Shown here: positions 22,991 to 35,290 of the stretch, in pieces
Position numbering within the stretch: the first letter of the stretch is position 1
Layout of the letters: the number at the start of each line of letters is the position of its first letter
Assembly: GCA_003956705.1 (NCBI GenBank)
Contig: QZCP01000001.1
Coordinates: forward strand, 505,528 to 569,527
Direction of reading: 5' to 3'
DNA length: 64,000 bases
Source: Brevipalpus yothersi
Taxonomy: Eukaryota > Arthropoda > Arachnida > Trombidiformes > Tenuipalpidae
Notes under the pieces: generated by a model
Databases searched by the model: none
What the model was told of the DNA's origin: nothing
The model's input: only the letters and a program-made list of their open reading frames with translations
Translations under genes and position numbers: made by a program

Positions 22991-24172
22991 TTCTCAGAGC
23001 TAATTGGTAATTAGTAAATTCATGATGAAAAAATTGACATTCTCCTCACAATTACTAGCTGAAAATAAGACAAAATACAAGACCAGAGTGTCTTGTTCTA
23101 CATTTGATGCAATAGTGTAACACTTCTCCCAGAAATCTATTGTTCTATGATTTATTTCTTATGGTTCAGTGTCATTATTGATGCATTTCTTCTATTCGAG
23201 TCGCTAGTGAATTGACTTGCATTATTTGCATCGCTTAATACAATTCAGTTGTGAATAGGTAATAAATTCGGCTCACAGAGGTGGCATCAAGTAGTTGAAT
23301 ATTTCGAGGCTTAAAGAACTGCATCACCGTCAGAATTAATCACTCTGACTGAGTCCGAAGCAATCACTAGTCGATTAAACTCTGCTTAGTGGGGATCGAA
23401 GAGTGTGAAATTGCTACGATTTGATTGCATCAGGTAAGTCGACTTGCATCAGGGTCAGAGAGAAAGAATTAATTTGACGAAAATAATGTCAAGACTTCCT
23501 ACTGGATGATTAGCACTGATTATTAATTAATTGAAGTTGAGATTTATTGCGTTCCCAAAATAGAAAAAAAAATTCTAGAAGACATTTGATCACAAATTGA
23601 GAGGTCAGAATAGACAAAAAAAATTTTCAAATATATTTTAGAATAGTTTTCAATTTTCTTTGTTATCTGGAACAGGCAGAATGATCATATTTCTCGTCCC
23701 TCACAAACCGTTAAATGGATGAATGGAGGTGTTTTTCCATCAAAAAAAAACATTTATCTAAAGCTGAATTTGCTGATTATGTACATTGTTTCCAGTTTTG
23801 ATGATGAACAAAATTCATGGGACATCAGCACTCTGAATTTGGCTCGTAATTTTCGAACACAGATAATGAACATAACTGATCTGATTTCAAATCATTTACT
23901 GGTATTCAGGAAGGCGAGTGATGAGCAATGGCTACGTCATTGGAGTTTCGCTGTCTACTCGTGCAAAAGAGATGTCATTCAGGAGTAAGAGAGAGAGAGG
24001 AAAAACTGTAGATATATCATATTTTTATTGCATGGAAAAGAATATGAGAGAAGAATGGAGCGGATCAGTCATAAAATTGATTTATGATAATTATTGTTCC
24101 GTTACTTACTACTGAAGACCAAATTTTCTCCACACCTCAAGTGAATCATCACCTTGACCCATTGCTTGAATA
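22991..24172. other. Intergenic region between protease and astacin genes
   Basis: The two genes diverge from here, so both promoters should lie inside. A short frame at 23719-23988 has no recognisable features and is not called. No repeats of note. Confidence 0.45.
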
Positions 24173-25751
24173 ATGATTTGGCTTCCGATACTGTGGATAA
24201 GTTTGGGCTTTGTAGGTAAGTTGACTAAGTTCTGAAAATCTTTTTGAGTCCGAAAAGTCCAAACAAATTATTGTGAACCTTTTTTTATTTTCTTCGTCCA
24301 AAGTGAATCTGTGTTCAGGACAAAGTTTCATCAAACAAAGTCCTGTGTGCCTTATTGAAGGAGACATAAGATGTCCATGGGAATCATGTCATGACTCAAG
24401 TGATCCTAATTGTGCCAACAATCAATACAGTAATAAACAACTATCAAGATCAATTGGAATGAGACAATTGATCAATGGTCCAAAAGATTCAACCAAACTG
24501 TGGCCTGGAAGGAAAGTATCTTTTTGTATTGATGATAGTGTACCACCCAGCTTTATACCAGCAATCCAAAAAGCCATGATCGATATTCAACGATCAACTT
24601 GTATTCGCTTCGAACAATTGTCTGTGCCAAGTTCAATTGATCATGTGAAAATAACTAGACAAGGTGGATGTTGGTCTGATATTGGGCGACGAGGTGGACA
24701 GCAACTTTTAAGTCTAGATATCGATTGTTTCAATGAACGTGATGTTTTTCATGAGCTCATTCATACACTAGGCTTTTGGCACGAACATAATCGTCCCGAC
24801 AGAGACCATTACATCAGAGTTCTCAAAGAGAATATCGATTCAGCCCATATCACAGATTTTAAGAAGAAAAGTGCTCATATTAGTGATACTTCAGATGTAT
24901 CCTATGACCATTATTCTGTGATGCATTACAAATCTGATCAGTTTTCGCGCGATGGCAAGTCCCCGACAATGGTTCCCTTGAGTAAGAATGTCCGCATTGA
25001 AGATCTTGGATCGGCAAGTTATCCAACTTCGAAAGACATTGAGAAAATCAACTTGTTATATCATTGTGGAGCGACAGAGTGCAAAAAACCTCTTCTTGGA
25101 GAACATGTAGTCATGAAAGGTAACGATTTTCGAATCGGTTCCGCTATCGAATTTGCCTGTGAATTTAGACATATGCAGCTAATTGGAAGCACACGACGTG
25201 TATGCCAACCAAATGGATTATTCTCTGGTCATCGAACCCGATGTGTATCTAAAATTCAACATTATTGTAACTTCGAAAATGGTCCCTGTAGCTGGAGTAA
25301 TCTAGCTGGAACTGAAATGCCTATCGATAATGGACCATGGACTCTGTCAAATGGTTTCAATTACCGTGAAGGAACTGGTCCAGTTGTCGACTTCACAACT
25401 GGTCAAATGACTGGCCATTTTCTACTTCTCGATACAGCCAATCTAGATCCTAGTTTTCGAAGTTTGCTTCGTTCTCCGATCATATCCACAGACGAGCCTC
25501 TTCAATATTGTATGACTTTTGGCTATCATATGTGGGGAGCTGATGTTGGCTCTCTGATAGTATCCATTATCAGTGATTCTGGTGCCAAAGAGCTTTTCCG
25601 AGTATTCGGTAATCAGGGAACACAATGGAAATTAAAAAAATTGGTTTTTGGTGCGAGAAGTGATTTCCAAATACAATTTGAGGGAACTGTTCTATCAGAT
25701 TCTGGTGACATAGCACTTGATGATATTGCTATTGAAACTGGCTCATGCTGA
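24173..25751 (+). CDS. Astacin-family zinc metalloprotease with sushi and MAM domains
   Basis: Exon 1 (24173-24215) encodes a signal peptide, MIWLPILWISLGFV. Exon 2 (24304-25751) continues in phase 1 to give 496 residues. After a short pro-region comes the astacin domain with the zinc site HELIHTLGFWHEHNRPDRD (about 162-180): three zinc His, the catalytic Glu and the conserved GxxHExxRxDRD. The Met-turn is SVMHY. A Cys-containing sushi/CCP-like module follows (TECKKPLLGEH through GLFSGHRTRC), then a MAM domain starting YCNFENGPCSW and ending with DDIAIETGSC. Astacins process extracellular matrix, cuticle or food proteins. All catalytic residues are intact, in contrast to the nearby broken copy at about 27844-28237. 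The substrate is unknown. Confidence 0.95.
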
Positions 25752-26692
25752 TTGGTCATGATGCAACAAATTAGGATCAGTATTTTTATAATCATGATTG
25801 AAAACATGATCGCCATATGATACTCAAATTCACATGCTCAATGAGAGATATATCTACATTCCAAAATGATTTATCTATCAACAATCATCACAACCTTGCC
25901 AAATGAATCATTTGATTGCCAAGTCCTTCATTGAGTCAGAAGTGAACTGTGAAGTCGAGGTCTCGGAACAAATTGCTCATCTTGGAATTATAGCATCTTT
26001 AAATTGTTTTTGAAAACTTTGTCCGTCTTCATTCACTATTGATTAGTCCTATTCTATGAATGGACACGTATTGAGAATCTATCGTAAAGAGCACCTATCG
26101 AACTTGTCAGTGAGCTGATTCTTGATTCTTATTGAGATACTTCGAATCTCCTTTTGTGAATAAAAGAATAAGGGCAACAGACTATTGAAGTTCTCCGTAC
26201 TTTTGAACAAGAACTCATGTCCATAATTCTTATGAGAAAGTGGAAAAGATTACTGATTGAGTAAACACAGTTCTTCTTCGTTTATTTGTCATTTCATTTT
26301 TCTTCATTCAACTCTTTCTTCCATTGATGTGTGTATAACTACTAATTTAGGGTCCAACAAATTATTGTTTTGTATTAAATTATTTTGTGAATGTGTGTTG
26401 ATTTTAATTGTCTTTCAAATCCAAGAGATTATTGATAAGTGTGCCTGAAGATAGTTCAAATTTTGTATCGCCTCTCAAACTTGTCAAGGTAACCTTGCTG
26501 CAACTATTGAGCAACTATGTTGAGTTCTAAGATTTGTTTCCATAGTCTGATGAATTTATATATTTTTTATCCACAGTTTTCCGAAATATTTATTGGACTG
26601 GTGATAATTTATGTTTTAATACCATGAATCCCAATGCCAAAGAAAACATATCTCCTCATCAAGTGTCCAGAGGTGTTTTATTCAAATTTTAG
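25752..26692. other. Spacer before carrier-like exons
   Basis: No EF-hand coding exons or signal peptide are visible here, although an intact aralar gene would need its N-terminal half upstream of 26693. Otherwise AT-rich DNA without structure. Confidence 0.5.
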
Positions 26693-27795
26693 AAAGTTTA
26701 TACCGGTCCCTTTTGGGATCAGTTGCCGGAGCTGCTAGAGCTTTTGTGGTATATCCCATTGATTTGGTCAAAACTCGAATGCAAAATCAAAAATCTGGTG
26801 TTACAGTGCAAGAGTTAGTGTATCGCAATAGTTTTGACTGTTTTAGAAAAGTAGTTACACGAGAAGGAGTATTAGGATTGTACAGTGGTCTTCTACCTCA
26901 ATTGGTTGGTGTTTGTCCAGAGAGAGCGAATAAGTTAACTGTCAACGATTTTGTTGAAGGTAAATCAAGCAACGAGAGCAAAACAATGAGATTACTCTGT
27001 ATGAGGAAATTTTTTCTGGCCTCTGTGAAAGTATTTGTGAGTGACTCAAGAGAGAGATTTGATGATCATTTATTCATGACACTAGTGATGAACGAAACTC
27101 TATTTTTAGGCTGGAGCTTCCCAAGTTGTGTTCACTAATCCTTCGGAAATCGTAAAAATTCGTCTTCAAGTCGCCGGTGAAATTTCAACAGGTCCTAAAG
27201 TGAGTGCCTATTCAGTAATCAGAGAATTAGGATTCAAAGGACTGTATAAGGTATGTTGTAATGAAACCTCAATTACAAATTCTCTAATGCTTTCTGCGTG
27301 CCTCTTCAGGGTTCTAGAGCTTGTTTCCTTCGAGATATACCTTTTTCAGGCATATATTTTCCTTGTTATGCGAACTTGAAGAAATATTTTACCGATTCAA
27401 ATGGTTATATTGGTTTCGGTCCCTTGCTTTTGGCCGCAACTATAGCTGGTGAGTAGAAATCTTTCTTTTCTTCATGTTGATGAATTTTTCATTTTTGTGT
27501 GTCTCTAGGAGCACCAGCTGCATATTTTGTGACTCCTGCTGATGTGATAAAAACTAGACTTCAAGTGGCAGCTAGGAAAGGCCAAACAACGTATAGTGGA
27601 GTTATGGATGCCACCAAAAAAATTCTCAAAGAAGAAGGATTCTCTGCCTTCTGGAAAGGTGGCCCTGCACGAATGTTTCGTAGTTCACCACAGTTTGGCT
27701 TCACCCTCTTAACCTACGAAATGCTACAAAGAACATTCAGTGTAGACTTCGGAGGGCCTAAGCTAGCTGGTAGCGGTAATGCTAATACTTCATAA
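26693..27795 (+). pseudogene. Aralar/citrin-like mitochondrial carrier, incomplete copy
   Basis: Four exon-like blocks: 26693-26959, 27110-27250, 27310-27448 and 27509-27795. They match the carrier half of the calcium-regulated aspartate/glutamate carrier (SLC25A12/13, aralar): LGSVAGAARAFVVYPIDLVK, LYSGLLPQLVGV, FTNPSEIVKIRLQVAGEI, ACFLRDIPFSGIYFP, VTPADVIKTRLQVAARKGQT and RMFRSSPQFGFTLLTYE. Blocks 2-4 join in frame. Block 1 ends in phase 1 while block 2 needs phase 0, and the roughly 22 residues expected between them (end of the matrix loop and start of helix 3) are absent from the 150-nt gap. The N-terminal EF-hand half is also missing upstream. I infer a truncated duplicate or decaying gene rather than a working carrier. 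If an unseen exon supplies the missing part it could still be functional. Confidence 0.7.
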
Positions 27796-27843
27796 CTGAG
27801 CTCAAATTTGAAGCAAGATATTTAGAGCCTTAGATTGATCAAG

Positions 27844-28237
27844 CCAGCTTTATACCAGCAATTAAAAAAGCTATGATTGATACTCAACGATCAACTTGTA
27901 TTCGCTTCCAACAATTGTCTGTGCCAAGTCCAATTGATCATATGAATATAACCAGACAAGGTGGATGTTGGTCTGATATTGGGCGATGAAATGGACAGCA
28001 ACTTTTGAGTTTAGATACCGATTGTTTCAATAAACTTGATGTCTCTCATAAGCTCATTCATACATTAAGCTTTTGGCACGAACATAATTGTTCTTACAGA
28101 GACCGTTACATTAGAGTTCTCAAAGAAAATATCGATTCAGCCCATATCACAGATTTTGAGAAGAAAAGTGCTCATATTAGTGATACTTCAGATGTATCCT
28201 ATGACCATTATTCTGTGATGCATCACAAATCTGATCA
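27844..28237 (+). pseudogene. Partial astacin duplicate, catalytically dead
   Basis: This block aligns without an obvious gap to about 24547-24941 of the intact astacin gene. It carries an in-frame TGA where the parent has CGA (GGG CGA then TGA). The zinc motif HELIHTLGFWHEHNRPDRD has become HKLIHTLSFWHEHN followed by CSYRD: the catalytic Glu is Lys, the conserved Gly is Ser, and the R-P-D triplet is lost. There is no signal peptide, sushi or MAM sequence nearby. The first two thirds differ from the parent at many sites, while the last 120 nt or so are nearly identical. It is a segmental fragment lying just past the incomplete carrier copy. Confidence 0.92.
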
Positions 28238-28262
28238 TGAAAGGCACGATTTCGCAGCATGA

Positions 28263-29770
28263 GTATGCAACTTCATTTTAAACGGTGAAATGATGAAAAA
28301 ATTAGGAGGAATACTTGAATAGCTGGACCACCAATTAGAAATTCCTTCTCTTTCTATGTGATGAAGTATCTAGGTAGAATACTCTATCGTTACAGGGTAA
28401 GCTTGGTTCTGAATATTTCTCTGATTGGATAAAGTACTTAGCAGATCATTTTCTTCGAGGAATACACGTATTCTCACCAGAAGTGGAGAGTTTGTCTGTG
28501 ATTGACTCTCTTTTCAAACGATTTTCACGAATAATTCATTCCTAAAATCTATTTGAGCTTCAAAGTTGAAAAATCATAGGGAACAAAATTTTGGAATTTT
28601 CTTTCAGCGAGATTGAATCCTAAAAAATGTTATCCCCTAAAAGATTCAGAATCTTTATATGAATCTCAGCTAAAATTCTAAGCTGATTTTACACATTTCT
28701 CAGACTTCATTCCTCTTCTTGGATGTATACTAATGAATTTTTATCCCACTTCGAAGATTGATTGAATCCTGAAAATTCCATGACACACAATAAAAAAAAG
28801 TTTAAGTTATTTTTTCTGATGTTAGTGAGAAATAAAGATGAATTAATCAATTCTTATTTCATCAAGGTTGCTCGTTTTTTGAGAATTCTTGCCAAAAATA
28901 AAGATATTAATACATTGAATGAACAGATGCATTACGATTTAATTGACTCAACAGCTCCCGTATTCGATTTGTTACGTCCTTGATTTTTGGCAAATGAACA
29001 GAGGCATCGATAGCAGAGGATCGCCCGCATCCGGATAAAGATATGTTTATTTAAGCAAGAAGCATTCGAGTGAAGTTCAATCGTCCCGGGAAAATAAATC
29101 CTTTACAACAGACCCACCGCCAAATGCCAGGAAAGAAAACCAGAGTCAAATAAGCTGATCAAAAATTCATTTCCATCTAACGCACGAAAGTTCTCAACTC
29201 TCTTCCTCTCTGTCACACACACTTTCTCGAATCGCCCAATTTCAATGGATAACCAGGCAAAGAAAGAGAAGAAAATGTTCCCTCGATCATCATCATCATC
29301 ATCCTCATGAGCATATCAGACTTGCTCGGCGCGCTTCTTTTTATCGATTACTTTCGAAGTGCACAAAAGTGTACTAGAACTGCTTAGAACTGTTCACAAT
29401 GGTTCAGAACTTGGAACAGCTTCAAGCCTAAAGCCTCAAATCCTTCATCAAGCGAAGCAGCTCAATCAGTGACTCATGTGTCTGGAAACCAGTAGCGATC
29501 CTGGTGGCACTTGGTGGAAGCAACTTTGCTTTAAGTTTTGCTTGATGTTTTTGTTGTGTGTTTACTTGATGCGTTTTTGCATGCAGTAAAAATTTTCATC
29601 CATTCCACATTCATTTGATGCGATCATCATTGTGCTTGTATCCAATTAATTTACATCGTGTGTGTGAATATTATTACGGTGACTTTGTTGTGTGTGTGTG
29701 TTTCATGTGTGATTGATTGAATTATTATAATATTTTGATTGAATATTGGTAGAAAAGTTGTACGTGCAAA
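28263..29770. other. Spacer upstream of reticulon
   Basis: No supported gene; a short frame at 28762-28983 is not recognised. The region from about 29560 to 29770 is GT-rich with TGTG runs and is probably reticulon promoter and 5' UTR. Confidence 0.45.
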
Positions 29771-31582
29771 ATGGACGGTACTGGTTTTAGCCTCACCCCA
29801 GGAGTCAGGAAGAAGGGTAAGTTTTTTTTTCTCTTCTTCGTTTTTTTGTGCTCTGATTCTTTTGTTGTTGATTTACTGCTGCTACTGTTGAAGAGTGCTG
29901 GAAAAGGTTTACAGATGTTGTAAACTTTGGAAGAATGAAAGTTCAGCTGATACCTTTATCGTGTGCATGAATCGATCGTGATGTTGAAATTTCCCTCCTA
30001 AAAGTTGCTATGTTTCTATGATTCATTGGTTAATATAATTTGATTCTTTTTTCCATTTTCACAACACATTCTCCTTCTTAACTTTCCATTTGAAATCTGG
30101 ACACTTGCTCCGATGGGTTTCACTAGTCACATGACGCGTGCTAGAGAATATTTAAAACCATTGTTTTCCTTTTTACAACATGACCATGGCCATAGATTCC
30201 CTCCATAGTCTTCCCTCATCACCAGCCTTCCACTCTTCTCCCTTGCCACCCCCGCCTGGCCACCCCATCCTCTTGTTGCCTTAGATGCCAACCAAACCCA
30301 CTTTTGACTCACACACTGTGTGTGTGTATATATGTGTGTGGCTGGCTGTTTTGGGGGGTCTTGAACTTGGTTCTTGCCATGTCCTCCACAACATGCTCCC
30401 TTTTGCTCTGTTTCTTGGCGAAGTTCATTGACATTATTCTCTCGATCACTTGTTATGTGTCCCTCATGTTGTATCATGTTGTATCATTTGGCTCCCATTT
30501 GGATCACGATCATTAACAGGTTCACTTTCGAACATTGTATCTTTCAAGTCTAATTATCTGCAAAATTGTATAATTTTTTGGCACAAAATGGAAGCTAAAT
30601 TGTCTAGGAGGGGAAATCCGGGTTAAAAATTTGAATTGAAAAAATTTACAGGATGCCTAACCCGAGGTTAAAGTATGGAAATTGAGGAAAAAAATTTTAT
30701 TCAGACAAGCAGCTCTCTATCTGGACTGAGAAAGAGAAAGAAAATTTTATTCGATGATTTTTGAGCAAATTCTGATGGCTTCACTCTTTTTTTCCACACA
30801 GTATCACAGCTGATATACTGGGAAGATCTCAAGGAGAGTGGTGTTGTATTCGCAGTCGGACTCTTGATCCTTCTTTCGATGGCCTATTTCTCTATCATCT
30901 CGGTAGTCGCATATGTTTCATTACTATCCCTCTCGAGTACAATCTCTCTGCGAATTTATCGAGCCATTTTGGGTGCAGTACAGAAGAAAGATGAGGGACC
31001 TCCATTCAAGTAAGCTCTGTTGAAGGTCATTGTATGCTGAGAACCTGAGTGACCTCATGTTTTTCTTCATACTTTCCATCTAGAAAATACCTGGAAATGG
31101 AAATTTGTCCGTCCAACGAGAAAGTCCACCAGACAACTGAAGTATTTCTCAAGCATTTCAACGCTACAATAACTAAACTCCGAAGTGTTTTCTTGGTGGA
31201 AGATATAATTGACTCTCTGAAGGTAATGTTTCCACTTACTTTACCCCTATTCCTTAATCTAATCCTAAAAAATTTCCCTACTCGTCTCTCCAGTACTTCG
31301 TTGGATTTTGGGGTTTGACTTACGTTGGATCGTGGTTCAATGGCTTGACACTGATCATTTTAGCCTATTTGGGTCTCTTCTCTATTCCCAAATTGTATGA
31401 GATGCATAAAACACAAATCGATGGATATCTGGCTCTTGCAAACAACCATGTACAAAATGTTCTCTCAACGTAAGTTGACTCACTTTGAGCATATTTCCAT
31501 CGTTCAAGTCAGAAATGGCTAACCATAAACTTTGAATTACAGAATCAAGTCCAAGCTACCAGGATCCAAGAAAGATCAATAA
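29771..31582 (+). CDS. Reticulon (RTN family), ER membrane-shaping protein
   Basis: Five exons, 29771-29816, 30802-31009, 31084-31222, 31294-31469 and 31543-31582, join with consistent phase to give 202 residues. A 15-residue N terminus leads directly into the reticulon homology domain with the conserved SQLIYWEDLKESGVVF. The first hydrophobic hairpin (about 30-66), the loop PFKKYLEMEICPSNEKV, the second hairpin (YFVGFWGLTYVGSWFNGLTL onward) and YLGLFSIPKLYEMH follow. Reticulons wedge into the ER membrane to form tubules. The C terminus ends GSKKDQ, not a classical KKxx retrieval signal. The short N terminus resembles the short isoform class; longer isoforms from alternative first exons are possible in the large first intron or upstream. 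The family call is secure. Confidence 0.95.
29817..30801 (+). other. First intron of reticulon
   Basis: A 985-nt intron, much larger than the others of this gene (71-75 nt). No alternative coding exon is evident, though it is the natural place for one. Confidence 0.6.
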
Positions 31583-32932
31583 ATCGACACCAAAGCCTCA
31601 AGACATGCATTTAGTCAAACTGGGAACGAAGAGCTCAGCACTTCAACTAGCTGAGAGATCTCTCAAACTGATATGTGTGCATGAACTTAACGATATCATC
31701 TAGAAACTCTTCGTTTTTATTCTACGTTTATTATTGGGTTCTTTTTGTTTGAACTTTTCGAATATTTGAGTTTGTATTGGCCCCCCCAATAGGGAAATAT
31801 TTATGCCTCTAAACCATGAAAAGGATTGAGATCTTCATCTATCTCCAGTAAAATGGTGAAAATTCGTAGATCATGAAAGATTGTTCTCACTCAGGAGAGA
31901 ACTTGTCAACTCCGCAATGACTCTCTCAAGACTGGATAGTCGAAAGAGAGATGTGATCAATGCTCTCAAATTGTAAATTCACATCATCGACCAACTCTTA
32001 GCATCAGTTGATATCTCTTACTTCATGATTTCTCATCTCCTTACCTGTATTTAGATTTGCTAGATTATCGTGAGCGATACATGCTTTCATTCGCACGTTC
32101 ATGTATTACTATATATGTCTCAGGTATCACTTAATCTCATTGGAAATCAACATCTTCATCACAAGTTCACCAAGGTGATTCAGTAACCATTTCGCCCGGG
32201 AAAAATGTTGAATAAACTTTCAACCCATCCATAATTTTCCATATTTCCGAATGATATTCGAGCTTTGTTACTCTGTAAGCTAGCAATCGGATTCAATGAT
32301 TTGAGAATCCATTGAGCCTATCAGGGGTTCCATAGGAAGAGATTTAATTTAGCTGAGCCATTGGATTAGTCAGTTCTTGTCTGAATGATCACTTGAACTT
32401 TACCTTGTTCGAGAACTCACACAACTCAAAAGAACGAGAGAGAAAATCACTCAAAATTGGGAGTTGTCCCGTGTATTTTGAACGAATACTCAAGATTCTC
32501 GCGGCATCAGAGATTGGTAACAAGGAGTTAGATCCTGCTATCACTAAAGGATGAGAGTCCATCAAACATTCAGTTGATGACTCAATGGGACTCACATGTT
32601 AGACATCAAACCAAACTTTTAGACTCAATATCTTTTATGGACTAAATGAAAATTCAAACTGATCGACTTGATCTGTCCCTCGTACTGAGTGATGAAGATG
32701 AATGATGAATGATGAACAGGCACATCATGTAATAAAACTAAATAATCTGACTCGAATCCCGTCCTGATGCCATGTCATATTTGACCATCAACAAACTCGC
32801 TTGAGATCATGAGAAGAGCTGTTCATTGACACCATAACGAGGTTATGAATCAAAATCTCTCTCAATGATGGGATGACTAAATATATATATAGAAATTTAC
32901 AAAATATATGAAGAAGAATGATATCAGTAACT
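31583..32932. other. Reticulon 3' flank and convergent spacer
   Basis: Contains the reticulon 3' UTR, with an AATAAA at 32211-32216, and the short 3' flank of the kinesin-8 gene, which converges from the right. A run of seven Cs lies near 31781. No supported frame. Confidence 0.5.
32211..32216 (+). terminator. Candidate poly(A) signal of reticulon
   Basis: AATAAA about 630 nt past the reticulon stop codon; the nearest good hexamer I see on this strand. Confidence 0.35.
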
Positions 32933-35290
32933 TCAGCTATATTTGGTGAAAGTACCCCGTCGATTGGTGGAGGGAATCATATTCGGTGGGGTCAAATTCC
33001 ATACAGTTTCCAAACCAACTTCTTCTTTCTTTGCTGGAGATCTTGGTAAGGATTCATACATTGGTAGCTTGAGGATCTTTCCAACTTCATGTTTCTGGAC
33101 TACAGACGCCTTTTTACGCTTATCATCACGCCATGCGACTGTCTTTTTACCAGCGACTCGTTTGCGAAGATTTTCGTACTGCTCTTTTCTTTCCTTTTTC
33201 AGAGCAGGATCCCTTTCTAAAAGTCTGAAAAATATATCTGTAAGCGAAACGAATTCATCGATAGTCTCCTCTCGATCCTCAAGACGTTCTACAAGCTGGT
33301 TAGCAATGAATTCAGAGTGTCTATCGCATATTATCTTATCACGAAGTTCGGCCAAACAATCTTTGTTTTCGAAGTAAGCGTTGACAAAATAATCATTCTC
33401 TGGAACAGAACTTTTAACTTGCTTTTCCAGTTCACGAATTCTAGACTCATTTTCGATCACAGAGGCTGCATACTTTTTCTGTAAATCTTCATAGTGGAGT
33501 TTTTGAGTATACAAACAGGTAGCAGAGGAATTGTTCCCCGGCTCTGAACTGTTTTCATCACGTTCTTTTATTCTTTCCGCGTCCATTTTCCTGAATAGGA
33601 ACTTAAGCTGCATAAGAGAGGACCAGAATGAGTTTTAAAGGAATAAATTTTCAGTAGGGGCAAATCAAAAAAATCAACACGAGGTACTGATAACAATTGG
33701 CTGAGAAGAGATTGATGAAATCATGAATCAGCAAACTTACCTCAATTTTTCTTAATTCACTTTCACATTCGAGTAGTTTTCGCCTCAATTCGAGTCTTTC
33801 ACTGAAAAGTTTCTCCAAAGCATGGCTGTAAGAGTTGAGGATATCAATACTGGACATATCTGAAGAGATAGTTTGCAGAGGTTGACGGTGAAGTCGAGCA
33901 ATTTCTGCTTCTAGGAGGATAATTTTTTCAGCCTGTTCAGTGTTGATCTGAGTCAGGGCGTCCAAGGCTATAGTTTGATGCCGAGGTTGGATACCTATGA
34001 CCATACTTCTACGTTTAGGGATCAAATTGATTCCTTTGGTTCGATTTGCATAGGTAAGTGTATTATGAGTGTCATCGTACGAAAGAGCTGATGGACTGAT
34101 GGTAGCGATCATAGCTGTTCGACAATTACCGCCCAGAGAGTCACTCAGAATACGTGTTAGAACTGAGCTTCGATACGGTATATATACAGATCCTCCTTTC
34201 CGACTTTTCCCAGCAAGAGCGTTGATGCAATTTCCAAGAGCGAGAAGTGACTTGTTGATATTACCTCCTTCACGTTGCAATGATTTAGATCTATTTTCTT
34301 TGTAAGCAATTGAGGCTCGCTCAGAACCAGCAAGATCAACAAGACACATCTTAATATCTTGTTGAATTATTTGTTTACCCTTTGCACACTTCTTTTTCTT
34401 CAAAAAAATTTGGAACACTGCGTGTGATCGAGAGGAATACTTGTTAGCGTCTGTTGCTTGCTGAGAACGATTCTTATTGCCCATCTCCAATCGATCTATC
34501 AGTTCGTCAGCATCTCTCACAGGACAGACAGAGATACCCAGAATATTGACACCTCCACCCATATTGTCGACAACTTTCAAAGGTTGATTAGTCTGTGCGA
34601 GCAAATCATTAACTTTCTCATTGTAAATCTCGAAATAGCTGACGGAGACTTCGTATTGCTCATCGGTTGGTCGACTTTCGATGAGGTGAAAAATTTCCAT
34701 TGCAGTGTAGAAAGTTACTCCAGGATCTCCTTCATTTCCCAGCATGGTATAAGTTTTACCGGATCCTGTCGGCCCATAAGCAAATACAGTACAGTTGAAA
34801 CCGTCGACAAGAGATGGTATAAAGTCTTTGATGGCTTTTTCATACACTTTCACATTGGAAGATGTTTCATCAAATACAGTATCAAAATTGAATGTTAAAT
34901 CCTTGTTCATTCGCTTTCCTATTTCTTTATATCTTTTACCATGATAGGTATAGCCATCATCAACCATCGGATCAAACAGAAGCATTTGATCATCGATAAC
35001 TTCAACAACTCTTCTTGTTTTTAATTCTCTCTCATTTTCTGGACGAACACGAATATGCACCTTAATTTTATGAGTTGTAGGTATATTATATGAATTATCC
35101 TCATCAGTAATCACAGTTCTTTGTTTCACAGGAGGTTCAAGATCTAGCGTAAAAGAGTAATAAGAAAAGGCGGTAAATTACAATGTTCCATCGTGCGAGA
35201 GAGCAGGCAACAAAACTCACCTTCATTAGCAGAATCACAGAGTAAATTAGTTGAGTTACTCAAAGGACGCTTCAAACCTTTGGTAGCCAT
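32933..35290 (-). CDS. Kinesin-8 motor protein (KIF18/Klp67A type)
   Basis: Three exons, 35221-35290, 33741-35143 and 32933-33607, join with consistent phase to give about 715 residues. The motor domain starts HKIKVHIRVRPENEREL (about 46). The P loop is GPTGSGKTYT, switch I is KYSSRSHAVF, switch II is DLAGSER, and the microtubule-binding part has INKSLLALGNCINAL and IPYRSSVLTRILSDSLGGN. The neck after GINLIPKRR and an internal coiled-coil stretch follow. The early insert DPMVDDGYTYHGKRYKEI (loop L2 region) is typical of kinesin-8. These plus-end motors depolymerise or cap microtubules and control chromosome alignment in mitosis. The tail is shorter than in human KIF18A and ends with a basic region. 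The kinesin-8 placement is from motif appearance, not a tree. Confidence 0.93.

Noticed and set aside
23719..23988. 89-codon plus-strand frame upstream of the astacin gene
   Set aside because: No domain, signal peptide or splice context; composition fits chance in AT-rich DNA.
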